Assembly: GCA_018398765.1 (NCBI GenBank)
Contig: JAHBMJ010004965.1
Coordinates: 1 to 15,000 of the forward strand
DNA: 15,000 bases
DNA from: Chromera velia
Lineage: Eukaryota > Sar > Chromeraceae
Reading direction: 5' to 3'
Shown here: piece after piece, positions 8,245-14,948 of the stretch
Numbering within the stretch: the stretch's first letter is position 1
How the letters are laid out: each line of letters opens with the position of its first letter
Program-made: the position numbers and the translations under genes
Notes under the pieces: generated by a model
What the model was told of the DNA's origin: nothing
Database searches by the model: none
What the model saw: the letters and a program-made list of their open reading frames with translations, nothing else

Positions 8245-11200
8245 CAACCAGCCAAAGCAGCCCTCTGATGAACGAGTGATACGATTCTACCACGGACGTC
8301 AAAATTCAGATAAATGAAGCGGATCCTTGTTAAGCAGCAATCGACGAAGAGTGGGAGTTGAATAACGGTGGGGAGAATCACTGAGTGACGTGAGCCCACC
8401 TGAGAGCTTCTCTGAGTCCGTTCTTCTGGGAGACCGTGAGCACAACAGGCACCCTCTCTCCCAATAGAGCCGTCACTGCGGTGCTGCACGCCACCACTCC
8501 CCCCTGCATCTTCCCTTTCCTGCTGAGCCGACCCGAGGAGGTTCCAGACTCATCCCCAGAACCCACAGCCCCACATGAGGGGGGAGGAGGATGGAGAGAC
8601 GCCCGAGGACGGACATTCCTGCCTCCCGTCTCGGCTCTTCCGCTGTCCGCAGACAGGGAAAGCAAGTCCCCCTCGGCACCCCCCCTGAGGAGGGGAGGCA
8701 CCTCCAGCGACAGGTCCAGAAAGTCAAACGCTTGAGCATCGCCTCCCTAAATACAGGGAGAGAGGTCAAAGGGAAGAGTGCTTACGGCGAGCACATGCGA
8801 AATTCGTACATAGAGGGAAGAAGAAGAGAGAAACGGACAGGGTGGAAGTGAAACACAAAATGATTCTCAAATACTTGAATAACGCAGCAAGAAGGAAGTC
8901 GGGGATTGAAACCAATGAGGGCATTTTCTTCTTCATTGCTCAAGAGAGAAAAAAACGTCCGACTTCCTCTTTCCTTCCCATACTTCCCTCCCACTGACCG
9001 TATGACCTTTCCCTTCAGGGAGTGAAAGAAGCAGAGGAAGACGCAGGGCCCCCCCACCCATCCCTGTGGTCTGTGGAGAGAACGATATGGGACTCGACGA
9101 CGTCCTGCCCCTCAACCACCCGGTCCACACATTTTCCCTTCCCATCCTCCTGCCTTTACCCACTGCATCTGTTGTTGCCCTTCCACCCAACGAACAATCC
9201 TCTAAAATAACCGACAACTCGGACACAGACCCAGGCCACTGACCCGACAGCCTCTCTTTTCCACCTGTCCCCTTCTCCCCTCCTGCCTCTCGCAGCTGTG
9301 TGATTTGAACTGTCCCCTGAAAGGGGGCAGAGCATGAAAGGCGAACAGACGCCACAGCAAGAGACTCCTTCTTCCCTCTGACATTCACGCTTCCAGATTC
9401 TCCCCTTGCACTTTTCAAAGATTCTGGGGAGATCCCAACATCAACACGCAAGCAGGGAGCACTGCCATCAGGCATGCACTGCCACACCACCTCTCCGCCT
9501 GGTGCCCCTGCTGACCAAACTCCCAACACGCCTTCCTGTCCTGTTTGAGAGACAACACCCTCACCCCCTTCACCCACTACAGTTCCAAAAATCTCAACTT
9601 TCTGCACAGCAACCGAATCACCCAGATCCCCATGAACCCAAACGGATACTATCAACCCACACGAATCCCCCCCTTTTCCTGGTCCCCCCCCCTGTAGCGA
9701 GACAGACAAACTCGCAGACAAAGCAGGCACCCCTAGAAGAGGTACTGTCCCCGAAGAACCGCAGATGGCTGAGGCTGATCGCAAGGCACCAGCGATCTCT
9801 CTTCGTTTCTCTCCAACGGCATCACCGAGAGCCTTGCTATTCAATAACAGGAGCCCGTTCAAATCGAGAAGACACTGCATAACCAGGCAACAAAACAAAG
9901 AAAGAAAAAGAATCAAACTTATGAAGCAGAAAGACACCAGAGAAAGATGAGCAGAACCTTCCAGAAACAAACAGACAGAACTCTCAACGTGTGACTTTCA
10001 TCGAACCTCCCTCAAAAGAAAATGAGGAACAACCGTGCTCGACATCATTCTTCTCCCGCCCCCCCCCAAATCAGCGCACAGACCTGCATCAAAAGCCCCC
10101 CTGCCAGGCCTCCCGTGACTGCCTGATCTCTCTGCGTCCTCAGAGGAGATGATGGAACTACAACCCCCCCACTCCCCGTCTTGCTGCTAGTCACGCACAG
10201 AATCAATCTCTCCACTGCCCCCGCTTCCGTCCCCGACAACCCTCCAAGGATTCCTCCACCACCCCCTGTCTTCGAAGCCCCCCCCCACTCTTTCATGATT
10301 GAAGGATCCAAAGAAGCAAGCCGACACAACACAGAAGACGCAGCAAGTCCACCCGACCACAACAGAAGAACAGAAAGCCGAGCCACAGCCAGAGTTGCCA
10401 TGCTCCACCATCTGTCCGTGAAAGAAAACACAAAAGAGAAGCAGCATGTCGGATGGACAACAACCCTCTGGCTCTCTCTCTTTCTACCGGCAGGTCGCAG
10501 AGAGGCATGAAAGCAAAAGCAGGCTAGAATTCCAATTTAAACCAGTCTTCTGACAGGATGAACGTGGAAGCAGAATCCTTCAATCTTTTTCCTTCCTTCA
10601 GAACAGTTGAAGTAAGGAACAGCCTGTTCTTGCAAGCATCCCTTGCGTACCTGTACAAACATTGCACCGAAGAGAAAGCAGACACGGACATATGAAGAGA
10701 CCCATGCACAATACCATACGATGAGGAAAAACAACCAACACCCGATCGACCGACCAACCCGTGAGCAGACGCCAGAGGTCCAAGGACCGCAAAGATCTCA
10801 AACGCCTCCCGCGTCTTTCCCCCCTCCAGCAGCTCGTCTCCAATCAACTCCAGGAGGACGCACCCTTCTCTTCGTCTTCCCCGCATCTCACAAAAATGCC
10901 CCAGAGCTCTCACCAGCAGGCGCGAACAGCTTTCGGTTTTCTCCACGAAACCATCCGCAGAGACGCGCATCGCTCCCTCCCCACGTTCTCCCCCCCCCGA
11001 CCCCCGAGAGAATTCCTCAACGACATTTGAAAGCAACAATTCCTCCCCCCCCTCCCCTGCCGTCGCAAGACCCGCAGCCCACAGGAGCCGCCGCAGCGCT
11101 GCCGTGTCTTCATCAGCAACGGCTCCGTCGGGATGCTGTCAGGTGTTCACATCACATCGTTCACACATTCAGGCGGGAAGACAGACAAGGAGAGTGTCAG

Positions 11201-12042
11201 CTTTGCAGGCAGGCAGGCACACACGAACGGAAGCGAGCCAATCACGCAGGAATGCAGGCAGGAAAGTCACACACAGGCGTATCCATAGAGAGAGAGTGGC
11301 TGCATGACAACAGGACAAAGGAGGACCTGAAAGTGAGCACGCAAGCATCAGACCCAAAAACGAAGAGAGCACACGAAATTCAAAGTCCGACAACCCAGGC
11401 AGGAAAGGAAGGGATTTCGGGACACATAGAGAGAGTCTGTCTCGGGAGGAATAAAGTCCTCAGCTCACCCGGAGAACCGGAGGCTTCCCCACCCACAGCG
11501 GCCGCACGAGTTCCGTCCCCTGTGCCTTTGCCTGCCTCTCCGAAGAGAGGACACGAGAGAGCCCCCCCCCTGCCGTGGCTCCCTGGGTGACTGCCATGAG
11601 GATGGACCTCGACACCATGCGGAGGGCACGAAGCTGCAAAGCCGCCCGCTGCACACGTACAGAAGCCAACGGAAGGAAGGAAGGAAGGAAGGAAGGAAGG
11701 AAGGGCGAGGAGGAAGGTAGTTCTTCATAGGCAGCAGACAGCACGGCACAACAGATCAGGAATGTGACAAAGGGCCAAGTTCAGGCACAAGTCGGAAGGA
11801 TGAAACGAAATGGAGCAACGGGATGGAAAACGAAGCGAGAGGAATAAAGCAACGCGCTTGTGCCTTGATTTGGTTTTCTGACAGCACACTTCACGAGAAG
11901 GGGGTCCTGCTAATGCAAGGAGTTCAGCGAGACAGTTAGACTGGAAAACGAAGACAAAGAACAAACAAACCTTTTGGTGAAACGCAGGGACGTGAAAGAG
12001 GTCACGAGGCTCGTGCTCTCGTGGAAAGTCTGCGTAGTGCTT

Positions 12043-12081
<39 letters not shown>

Positions 12082-14948
12082 AAGAAAAGAAAAGTAGGGG
12101 AGGCGGGGGGGAAAGAAGGGGCTTCTTGAATACCTGTGTACCACAATCGCCTTCAGCGTTTGTATTGTTGCTTCTCTGAGTTGCGTGCTTTATTGCTCTC
12201 TGATGACTGTCATTTGTCGCTCCCTCCCACCCTCTTTCTCCCCCCCTCACTTTCTTTGTCTTGCTCAGGATAGCGATCGATCTGAAAAGCTTCAATTCGA
12301 AGTACATACATCTCGGCCAAAGTTTTGTGAAACGGGAGATGAGAAGCAAGGAGACGACTCAAGGAGGAAAGATGACAGCGGAGAAGCAGCCGGCGCCCCT
12401 CTCAGATCCACGCACACACGAACGTACTTACACACACACCTGCAGCATTGCCGCGAAGAGAAGATGCATCTGGACGTTCCAGAGCTCTGGCAGATACTCT
12501 TTGATGGCCTCCGTCGGGACGTTCCCGCTCTCTCTCAAGCAGGCTGCATCAGGTAGGCAGACAAGCAGGCAAGGGGGGAAGATACAAAGCCACAGGATTC
12601 CCCGTTGCTCGGAAAAAACGGAAGCAATGTGTTTGATCAAGACGAACAAACTTACAAAGGTACGTCAGACAAAGAGGGGGCAAGGGAAAGGGAGTGAAGC
12701 GAACAGACAGACACAGCGTCTCTGTTTCCAGTCCTCACCCGCGTGTGCTTTGAAGTGGAAAGCAGCCTTGGAGACGTCTCTCTTGTCCAGGTAGATGTCG
12801 AACATCCGGAGACTCAGATAGTTGCACACCTGCGCATGCGATCGCGAGAAGAGGGGCAAGGTCGGATGAGATGGAAGTAAACAAAAGGCCAAGTCAGTCA
12901 CAGCCAACGAAAAATGCGCGCATCCTTCACGAAGAGAGGAAGATATACGCGAAGAAAGACAAGAAACAGTCGGCATGAAAGAATGAAAATTGCTTCAATT
13001 TGCACTCAAAAGGATGCACAGGAACGCACAAGCGTTCCCTCCGAGTCTTTCACCCGCTCACGCCCACACGCACACACACACGCGCGCGCACGAAGACAAG
13101 CCCACTCGACCAACCGACAGACCGTCATCCGCTCCTCGTTTATTTTCATACAGAACTCTTTTTAATAAAAAAGATAAAGAAATGTATGTATGAAAATAAA
13201 GACAAACCGACCGTCATGCGCTCCTCGGCATCCCCCACCCGTGTGTCACTCGCACACGCCTCCCACGCACGGATATACCCTCCAAGAGAGGCCCGTGCGT
13301 CATTTCGGAACTCTGCGAAGAATCCGTTTTTGATGTACGCCCGCACCTGCAGATGAGCATGAGAGCTTGTTGATACAGAGAGAGATCGATAGAACTCGGG
13401 TCGAGGTCCGGGTTTAACAGAAAATTGGCGAGGCAGGAAGGCCAATCAATCCAGAACGACGCCTTAGCTGAGAAGAACAAAGAAAGCAAAACAGCCCTCA
13501 TGATATGAACCTGGGTCCAAAGAAATAATCCGAAGCAGAACAGACAGGAATCTTCAATGGAACCCGCAAAACCAACCGCATTGACTGCCTGACTGACTGA
13601 CCTTCATGATCTGCACCTGTGCCTGTGAGGGTCCACTCCCATGGGACCCTGAGTGTCGGTGTCTCTGTGCGGTTCTGAGACAGTCCTCCTCTCTCTCCTT
13701 GTAGTACTCACATGAGAGGTCATACGCCAGAGACTCCACCCTGACATGGTGAGTGAGGAGGGGAAGAACATAGCAGGTGACAAAACAGAAAACAATGTGC
13801 TCTCCATGAGATCTCCATAGAGAGACCGACAGACGCTACCGGTAGAAGGATGAAGCAGATATTGGAGCAGAAAAGAAAACACTGGGCGCAGAACTGAGGT
13901 GACGACCAACAAATAACATCATGCAGACGTGCTAAAAGGCAGGCCTCCCTTCCCGTTCATCCATCCATCCATCCCTGCATGCATACAGTTGACTGCCTGA
14001 CCTTTCGACTTTTGTCATCAATCCCCGTTGATCTGCCGGCAGTCCCACCGTCACGACGACTGCCTGCAGAGCCCCTGTCGGAAGTGCAGTCTGGAGGAAC
14101 CTCACTCTCTCCTCTGGTTTCGGAAGGCCCTCAGGCAGGACCAGAAAGACAATCAGACGGGGAACCTGCCGGCCCTTGTGGTATCGCGCCTTGACGCTCT
14201 CTCGAAAGCCCTCCACCTGGGCGACTGCGTGAGATTCCAATTCGCGCACCTGCTTGAACAATTGAGGAATGGAAAAAATCGTGAGAGGATTCTGAGTACG
14301 CTCGAAGGGCTACATGGGCAGAGGGAGTGCGCAAATTGCCCTTCTGTTTATCTGTCTCTCTGACTGTATGCACGCTGCCCCCTGACCTGTGCTACTTGGG
14401 CCTGGGCCTCTGGGGGGAGTGCCGCCAGAGCAGATTGCGAGTTGGAGGTCAGCACGGGGGCTGTCTTCGGATAGGCGGTCCAGTCGAGAAAGAATATGAC
14501 TGCGGCTGGCTGCTGGAGACTCCGGACCTTCGCGAACCAGTCTTCCTTGATGATTCCCTGCAGGCAGCAGTAGAGGGTGCAAAGAGGGAATAACTAGAAG
14601 ACACAAGGCGCCGGATTGTTACAGGATTGACCGCTAAACGCACGGAGACGGCTGAGAAGAGACGGGTGCGTGTATGCACCCACAGCTGAACACTGTTGCA
14701 ATGTCAAGACACGAGAATTCCAGTGGACGGACCTCAGTGTTGGGTGCTTCTTTTTTCCCGAGGTCCAGTTTGACGGGCAGCTGGAACCCAAAGTCCGTCC
14801 ACACATAGTGGCACCGTCTCGTGTGGTGTTTGGATACTGAGCAGGCGTGCAGACTCTCAATCAAAAGATGCTGAACTGGATTGTACCCACCCACTATCGC
14901 GACAACCGGTAAAGGAGGCGTACGAAGAGAGATGGGAAAGAATTCCAT
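3717..14948 (-). CDS. TRAPPC11: TRAPPC11-like subunit of the TRAPP complex (foie gras/gryzun family), multi-exon gene
   Basis: TRAPPC11 homologues are peripheral proteins of TRAPP III, acting in ER-to-Golgi transport and autophagy. I reconstructed about 22 exons; splice phases agree at every proposed junction, giving about 1,775 residues before a tentative tail. Landmarks are: N-terminal LPVVAIVGGYNP (residues ~13-24), GIIKEDWFAKV and FFLDW (~73-100), ARYHKGRQVPRLIVFLVLPE (~150), ESLAYDL (~214), FFAEFRNDARASL (~267), IYLDKRDVSKAAFHFKAH (~316-333), WVGKPPVL (~457-464), LLLSNVVEEF and GDELLEGGKTREAFEIF (exon 11), and C-terminal VEIVWRR, RVLYGVPFTLSATITNSG and DFPFLLSG (~1587-1740). These follow the order in animal and plant TRAPPC11: foie gras domain first, gryzun-type beta region last. 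It is longer than the ~1,130-residue human protein because of Gly/Ser/Pro-rich insertions. ATG at 14946-14948 fits the family start, though the frame stays open upstream. The 3' end is unresolved. Confidence 0.85.
3958..4286 (-). other. Presumed last intron of TRAPPC11, with long pyrimidine tract
   Basis: On the minus strand most of 4020-4160 is C/T-rich and includes a CTTC array (4116-4141 as GGAA on the plus strand). No coding signal was recognised. The long open frames here come from the biased composition. Confidence 0.45.
4116..4141. repeat. (GGAA)n microsatellite
   Basis: About six units of GGAA within a longer purine-rich tract on the plus strand. Confidence 0.9.
4287..4421 (-). CDS. 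TRAPPC11: TRAPPC11 exon 23 (tentative)
   Basis: The acceptor gtctgccag gives the right phase to continue exon 22 as SVELASEKSAWRSLRG and later GSQPFDDAVPETVHG. The donor AT|GTACCT is poor. The family usually has a G...LP strand here, which I cannot identify, so this exon is supported only by phase and its acceptor. Confidence 0.3.
4505..4983 (-). CDS. TRAPPC11: TRAPPC11 exon 22 (gryzun-type C-terminal region)
   Basis: Residues 1616-1775. It contains LKKPVRIVTDHPERVLYGVP, FTLSATITNSG, LRVVLRAPAGS, DFPFLLSGPQSSEVFLLPN and VTLRFSLVPV, matching the C-terminal beta-sandwich of TRAPPC11 including the FMFSG...LR..PG site. Acceptor attcctgcag, donor CAG|GTTGGT, phase 2. Confidence 0.88.
4984..5298 (-). 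other. TRAPPC11 intron between exons 21 and 22
   Basis: Runs from GTGGGT to CTGCAG. No repeat or additional exon was recognised, although the exon 22 frame happens to stay open through it. Confidence 0.6.
5299..5385 (-). CDS. TRAPPC11: TRAPPC11 exon 21
   Basis: Residues 1587-1615, starting VEIVWRRLPQSLPFPF, which matches the family's G.Y.I.WKR site. The acceptor follows directly on a GAGT tetranucleotide array. Donor TCG|GTGGGT, phase 0. Confidence 0.8.
5386..5706 (-). other. TRAPPC11 intron between exons 20 and 21, ending in a GAGT array
   Basis: Begins GTCCGT and ends in GTGCAG directly behind a GAGT tetranucleotide array. A CAGGCAGACAAACAGACGG-like stretch lies near 5683-5703 on the plus strand. 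No further exon was recognised. Confidence 0.6.
5389..5420. repeat. (CACT)n microsatellite, (GTGA)n on the minus strand
   Basis: Eight units. On the TRAPPC11 sense strand each unit pair reads GTGAGT, the usual eukaryotic 5' splice consensus, and the array touches the exon 21 acceptor. Confidence 0.95.
5707..5969 (-). CDS. TRAPPC11: TRAPPC11 exon 20
   Basis: Residues 1499-1586. It contains PKWLALSESPPG, VLSLKGRLSVLFVAP and a Gly-rich loop, ending AQVDAFASAQ. It precedes the VEIVWRR strand as the family's ESASECF.L segment precedes its I.WKR strand. Acceptor gcttgcag, donor CAG|GTCCGT, phase 0 at the end. Confidence 0.72.
6257..6579 (-). CDS. TRAPPC11: TRAPPC11 exon 19
   Basis: Residues 1391-1499. 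SFVSRLVEISVNSSGVP and PLMSVRECNLILRSSDGD are strand-like and flank a run of eight or more glycines. The segment sits where the family has a variable beta-sandwich. Acceptor ccttgcag fits phase 2. The donor is either GGG|GTAGGC (used here) or ATG|GTGACC at 6278, both in phase. Confidence 0.65.
6580..6952 (-). other. TRAPPC11 intron between exons 18 and 19
   Basis: Begins GTCAGTCTGTCAGTC and ends CCTTGCAG. It contains a C/T-rich stretch with several TTTTTC runs. No additional exon or RNA gene was recognised. Confidence 0.6.
6953..7025 (-). CDS. TRAPPC11: TRAPPC11 exon 18
   Basis: Residues 1367-1391: EEVVVAKKSVLVSASFFNPF then VVSSK. This matches the conserved EK.I..K...V.IE.VFPFDV segment of TRAPPC11. 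Acceptor ccgcacag, donor AAA|GTCAGT, phase 2. Confidence 0.85.
7026..7381 (-). other. TRAPPC11 intron between exons 17 and 18
   Basis: Begins GTCAGT and ends CCGCACAG. It includes one TGCATGCAG word on the plus strand (7290-7298). No additional exon was recognised. Confidence 0.6.
7382..8038 (-). CDS. TRAPPC11: TRAPPC11 exon 17
   Basis: Residues ~1148-1367. It contains GDIRLFPSSFLSSGHHQYFL at the start and GQFLFTLELAVMKKDGN at the end, framing a long Ser/Pro-rich insertion encoded partly by simple triplet runs. The final strand matches the family's L.VRC...G...L.V.V.Y. The start is uncertain: 8038, 8026 and 8020 are all in phase. Donor AACG|GTCAGT, phase 1. Confidence 0.75.
8138..8245. repeat. 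Long (ATCA)n microsatellite in a TRAPPC11 intron
   Basis: About 26 units of ATCA with GTCA and CGAT variants at the left end and one extra A in the middle. It lies between exons 16 and 17. It uses the same unit as the repeat in the AT-rich island. Confidence 0.96.
8291..8325 (-). CDS. TRAPPC11: TRAPPC11 exon 16 (35-nt microexon, tentative)
   Basis: It encodes IRFIYLNFDVR plus split codons at both ends. Without an intervening exon, exons 15 and 17 do not join in frame, and this segment supplies the needed phases (2 in, 1 out). Acceptor ttaacaag and donor GTG|GTAGAA are weak. The peptide is beta-strand-like, as expected at this point. Confidence 0.4.
8400..8746 (-). CDS. TRAPPC11: TRAPPC11 exon 15
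   Basis: Residues 1021-1136. It starts GGDAQAFDFLDLSLEVPPLL, continues as a Pro/Ser/Gly-rich linker, and ends TALLGERVPVVLTVSQKNGL, matching the family's HEPPALTNE.Y.L.VTV... strand. Acceptor gtatttag, donor CAG|GTGGGC, phase 2. Confidence 0.82.
8999..9874 (-). CDS. TRAPPC11: TRAPPC11 exon 14 (largest exon)
   Basis: Residues 729-1020. It contains the first beta-rich segment after the helices: GVPALSASLSVSL, GLIVSVWVHGDLGDSVAVQ and VEIFGTVV, resembling the family's F..P.F.V..PV.F.I.L......PI.F..L.V. The second half is Gly/Ser-rich with strand-like stretches (LAVASVRLSCSAPF). Acceptor gttatgcag, donor ACG|GTCAGT, phase 0. Confidence 0.85.
10084..10411 (-). CDS. TRAPPC11: TRAPPC11 exon 13
   Basis: Residues 619-728. 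WWSMATLAVARLSVLLLWSG matches the family's GWW.LL..VL...LKC helix that closes the helical region. It is followed by a Gly-rich linker and AVTGGLAGGLLMQ. Acceptor ttcacggacag, donor CAG|GTCTGT, phase 0. Confidence 0.8.
10555..10650 (-). CDS. TRAPPC11: TRAPPC11 exon 12 (tentative, possible cassette)
   Basis: One base plus 31 codons plus two bases, with acceptor ttgtacag and donor CCT|GTCAGA; it reads YARDACKNRLFLTSTVLKEG. Both its neighbours fit phase 2, so the protein frame is kept with or without it. A shorter form ending at CT|GTTCCT (last base 10621) is also in phase. Joining exon 11 to exon 13 without it leaves the loop before WW a few residues shorter than usual. Confidence 0.4.
10771..11135 (-). 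CDS. TRAPPC11: TRAPPC11 exon 11
   Basis: Residues 466-587. EELLLSNVVEEFSR and LLELIGDELLEGGKTREAFE match the family's IITLLSNA..QF and M..GEEYY...DY.KAL helices. The donor is placed at GC|GTCTGC (phase 2) and is less certain than the body of the exon. Confidence 0.82.
11469..11648 (-). CDS. TRAPPC11: TRAPPC11 exon 10
   Basis: Residues 406-465, RAALQLRALRMVSR at the start and LVRPLWVGKPPVLR at the end. The latter corresponds to the conserved YVGQ site of TRAPPC11. The middle is a Gly/Ser-rich insertion. Acceptor gtgtgcag, donor CGG|GTGAGC, phase 0. Confidence 0.83.
11671..11704. repeat. (GGAA)n microsatellite
   Basis: Eight units of GGAA, forming a CTTC pyrimidine tract on the minus strand about 20 bases before the exon 10 acceptor, where it may act as the polypyrimidine tract. 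Confidence 0.93.
11971..12042 (-). CDS. TRAPPC11: TRAPPC11 exon 9
   Basis: Residues 382-405, ending DLFHVPAFHQK, which matches the family's NPGFYYQQAA motif when joined to exon 10 (FHQK-RAALQL). The acceptor is directly behind a long GT microsatellite; donor AAG|GTTTGT, phase 0. Confidence 0.72.
12046..12081. repeat. (CA)n microsatellite abutting the exon 9 acceptor
   Basis: About 18 CA units. On the TRAPPC11 sense strand it is (GT)n running directly into GCAG, the exon 9 acceptor. Confidence 0.96.
12251..12281 (-). CDS. TRAPPC11: TRAPPC11 exon 8 (31-nt microexon, tentative)
   Basis: It encodes SIAILSKTKK and joins exons 7 and 9 with matching phases. Acceptor gcttttcag and donor AAA|GTGAGG. 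It is supported by phase and splice signals rather than sequence similarity, so it could be wrong. Confidence 0.5.
12432..12543 (-). CDS. TRAPPC11: TRAPPC11 exon 7
   Basis: Residues 334-371, containing EAIKEYLPELWNVQMHLLFA, matching the W..Q...FA helix of the foie gras domain. The 3' end is chosen at GT|GTAAGT because this gives a consensus donor and the correct phase (2) for the next exon. An alternative donor CAG|GTGTGT lies 8 bases earlier (last exon base 12440) and would shift the frame. Confidence 0.75.
12739..12829 (-). CDS. TRAPPC11: TRAPPC11 exon 6
   Basis: Residues 304-334: VCNYLSLRMFDIYLDKRDV then SKAAFHFKAHA. It matches the foie gras segment usually reading AGF.NYKIC.L......A..QF..H. 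Acceptor gcgcag, donor GG|GTGAGG, phase 1. Confidence 0.92.
13062..13091. repeat. CA/CG dinucleotide-rich run in a TRAPPC11 intron
   Basis: A short alternating CACACA then CGCGCG stretch between exons 5 and 6. No exon was recognised nearby. Confidence 0.7.
13212..13346 (-). CDS. TRAPPC11: TRAPPC11 exon 5
   Basis: Residues 259-303. VRAYIKNGFFAEFRNDAR followed by YIRAWEAC matches the foie gras motif in which a receding helical pair reads K...F.EFR.D...AL..Y..A. Acceptor atctgcag, donor ACG|GTCGGT, phase 0. Confidence 0.92.
13602..13740 (-). CDS. TRAPPC11: TRAPPC11 exon 4
   Basis: Residues 212-258, starting VESLAYDLSCEYYKEREEDC, the helix that opens the foie gras region, then a His/Ser-rich insertion and VQIMK. 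Acceptor atgtcag, donor AAG|GTCAGT. The donor lies in a GTCAGTCAGTCAGG run. Confidence 0.88.
13957..13975. repeat. (CATC)n microsatellite
   Basis: Four to five units, directly followed by CTGCATGCA, in the intron between exons 3 and 4. Confidence 0.85.
14002..14249 (-). CDS. TRAPPC11: TRAPPC11 exon 3
   Basis: Residues 130-212. It contains ARYHKGRQVPRLIVFLVLPE and ends LMTKVER. This is the part of TRAPPC11 that precedes the foie gras helices. Acceptor ttcaagcag, donor AAG|GTCAGG, phase 2. Confidence 0.9.
14387..14557 (-). CDS. TRAPPC11: TRAPPC11 exon 2
   Basis: Residues 73-129. It starts GIIKEDWFAKVRSL and continues AAVIFFLDWTAYP, corresponding to the family's GILK..W..KH....PALVVLFYDLDW segment. 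Acceptor gcctgcag, donor CAG|GTCAGG, phase 0 at both ends. Confidence 0.85.
14733..14948 (-). CDS. TRAPPC11: TRAPPC11 exon 1
   Basis: Residues 1-72, beginning MEFFPISLRTPPLPVVAIVG. It contains YNPVQHLLIESLH, matching the N-terminal strand-helix of TRAPPC11. Donor GAG|GTCCGT, phase 0. Confidence 0.75.

Noticed and set aside
9856-9866. T-loop-like GTTCAAATC suggesting a tRNA
   Set aside because: No acceptor stem, anticodon arm or D-loop could be arranged around it, and it lies in coding exon 14.
10643-11590. Plus-strand open frame of 315 codons opposite TRAPPC11
   Set aside because: It is the Pro/Gln/Thr-rich antisense shadow of exons 10-12; the minus strand carries the conserved TRAPPC11 motifs.
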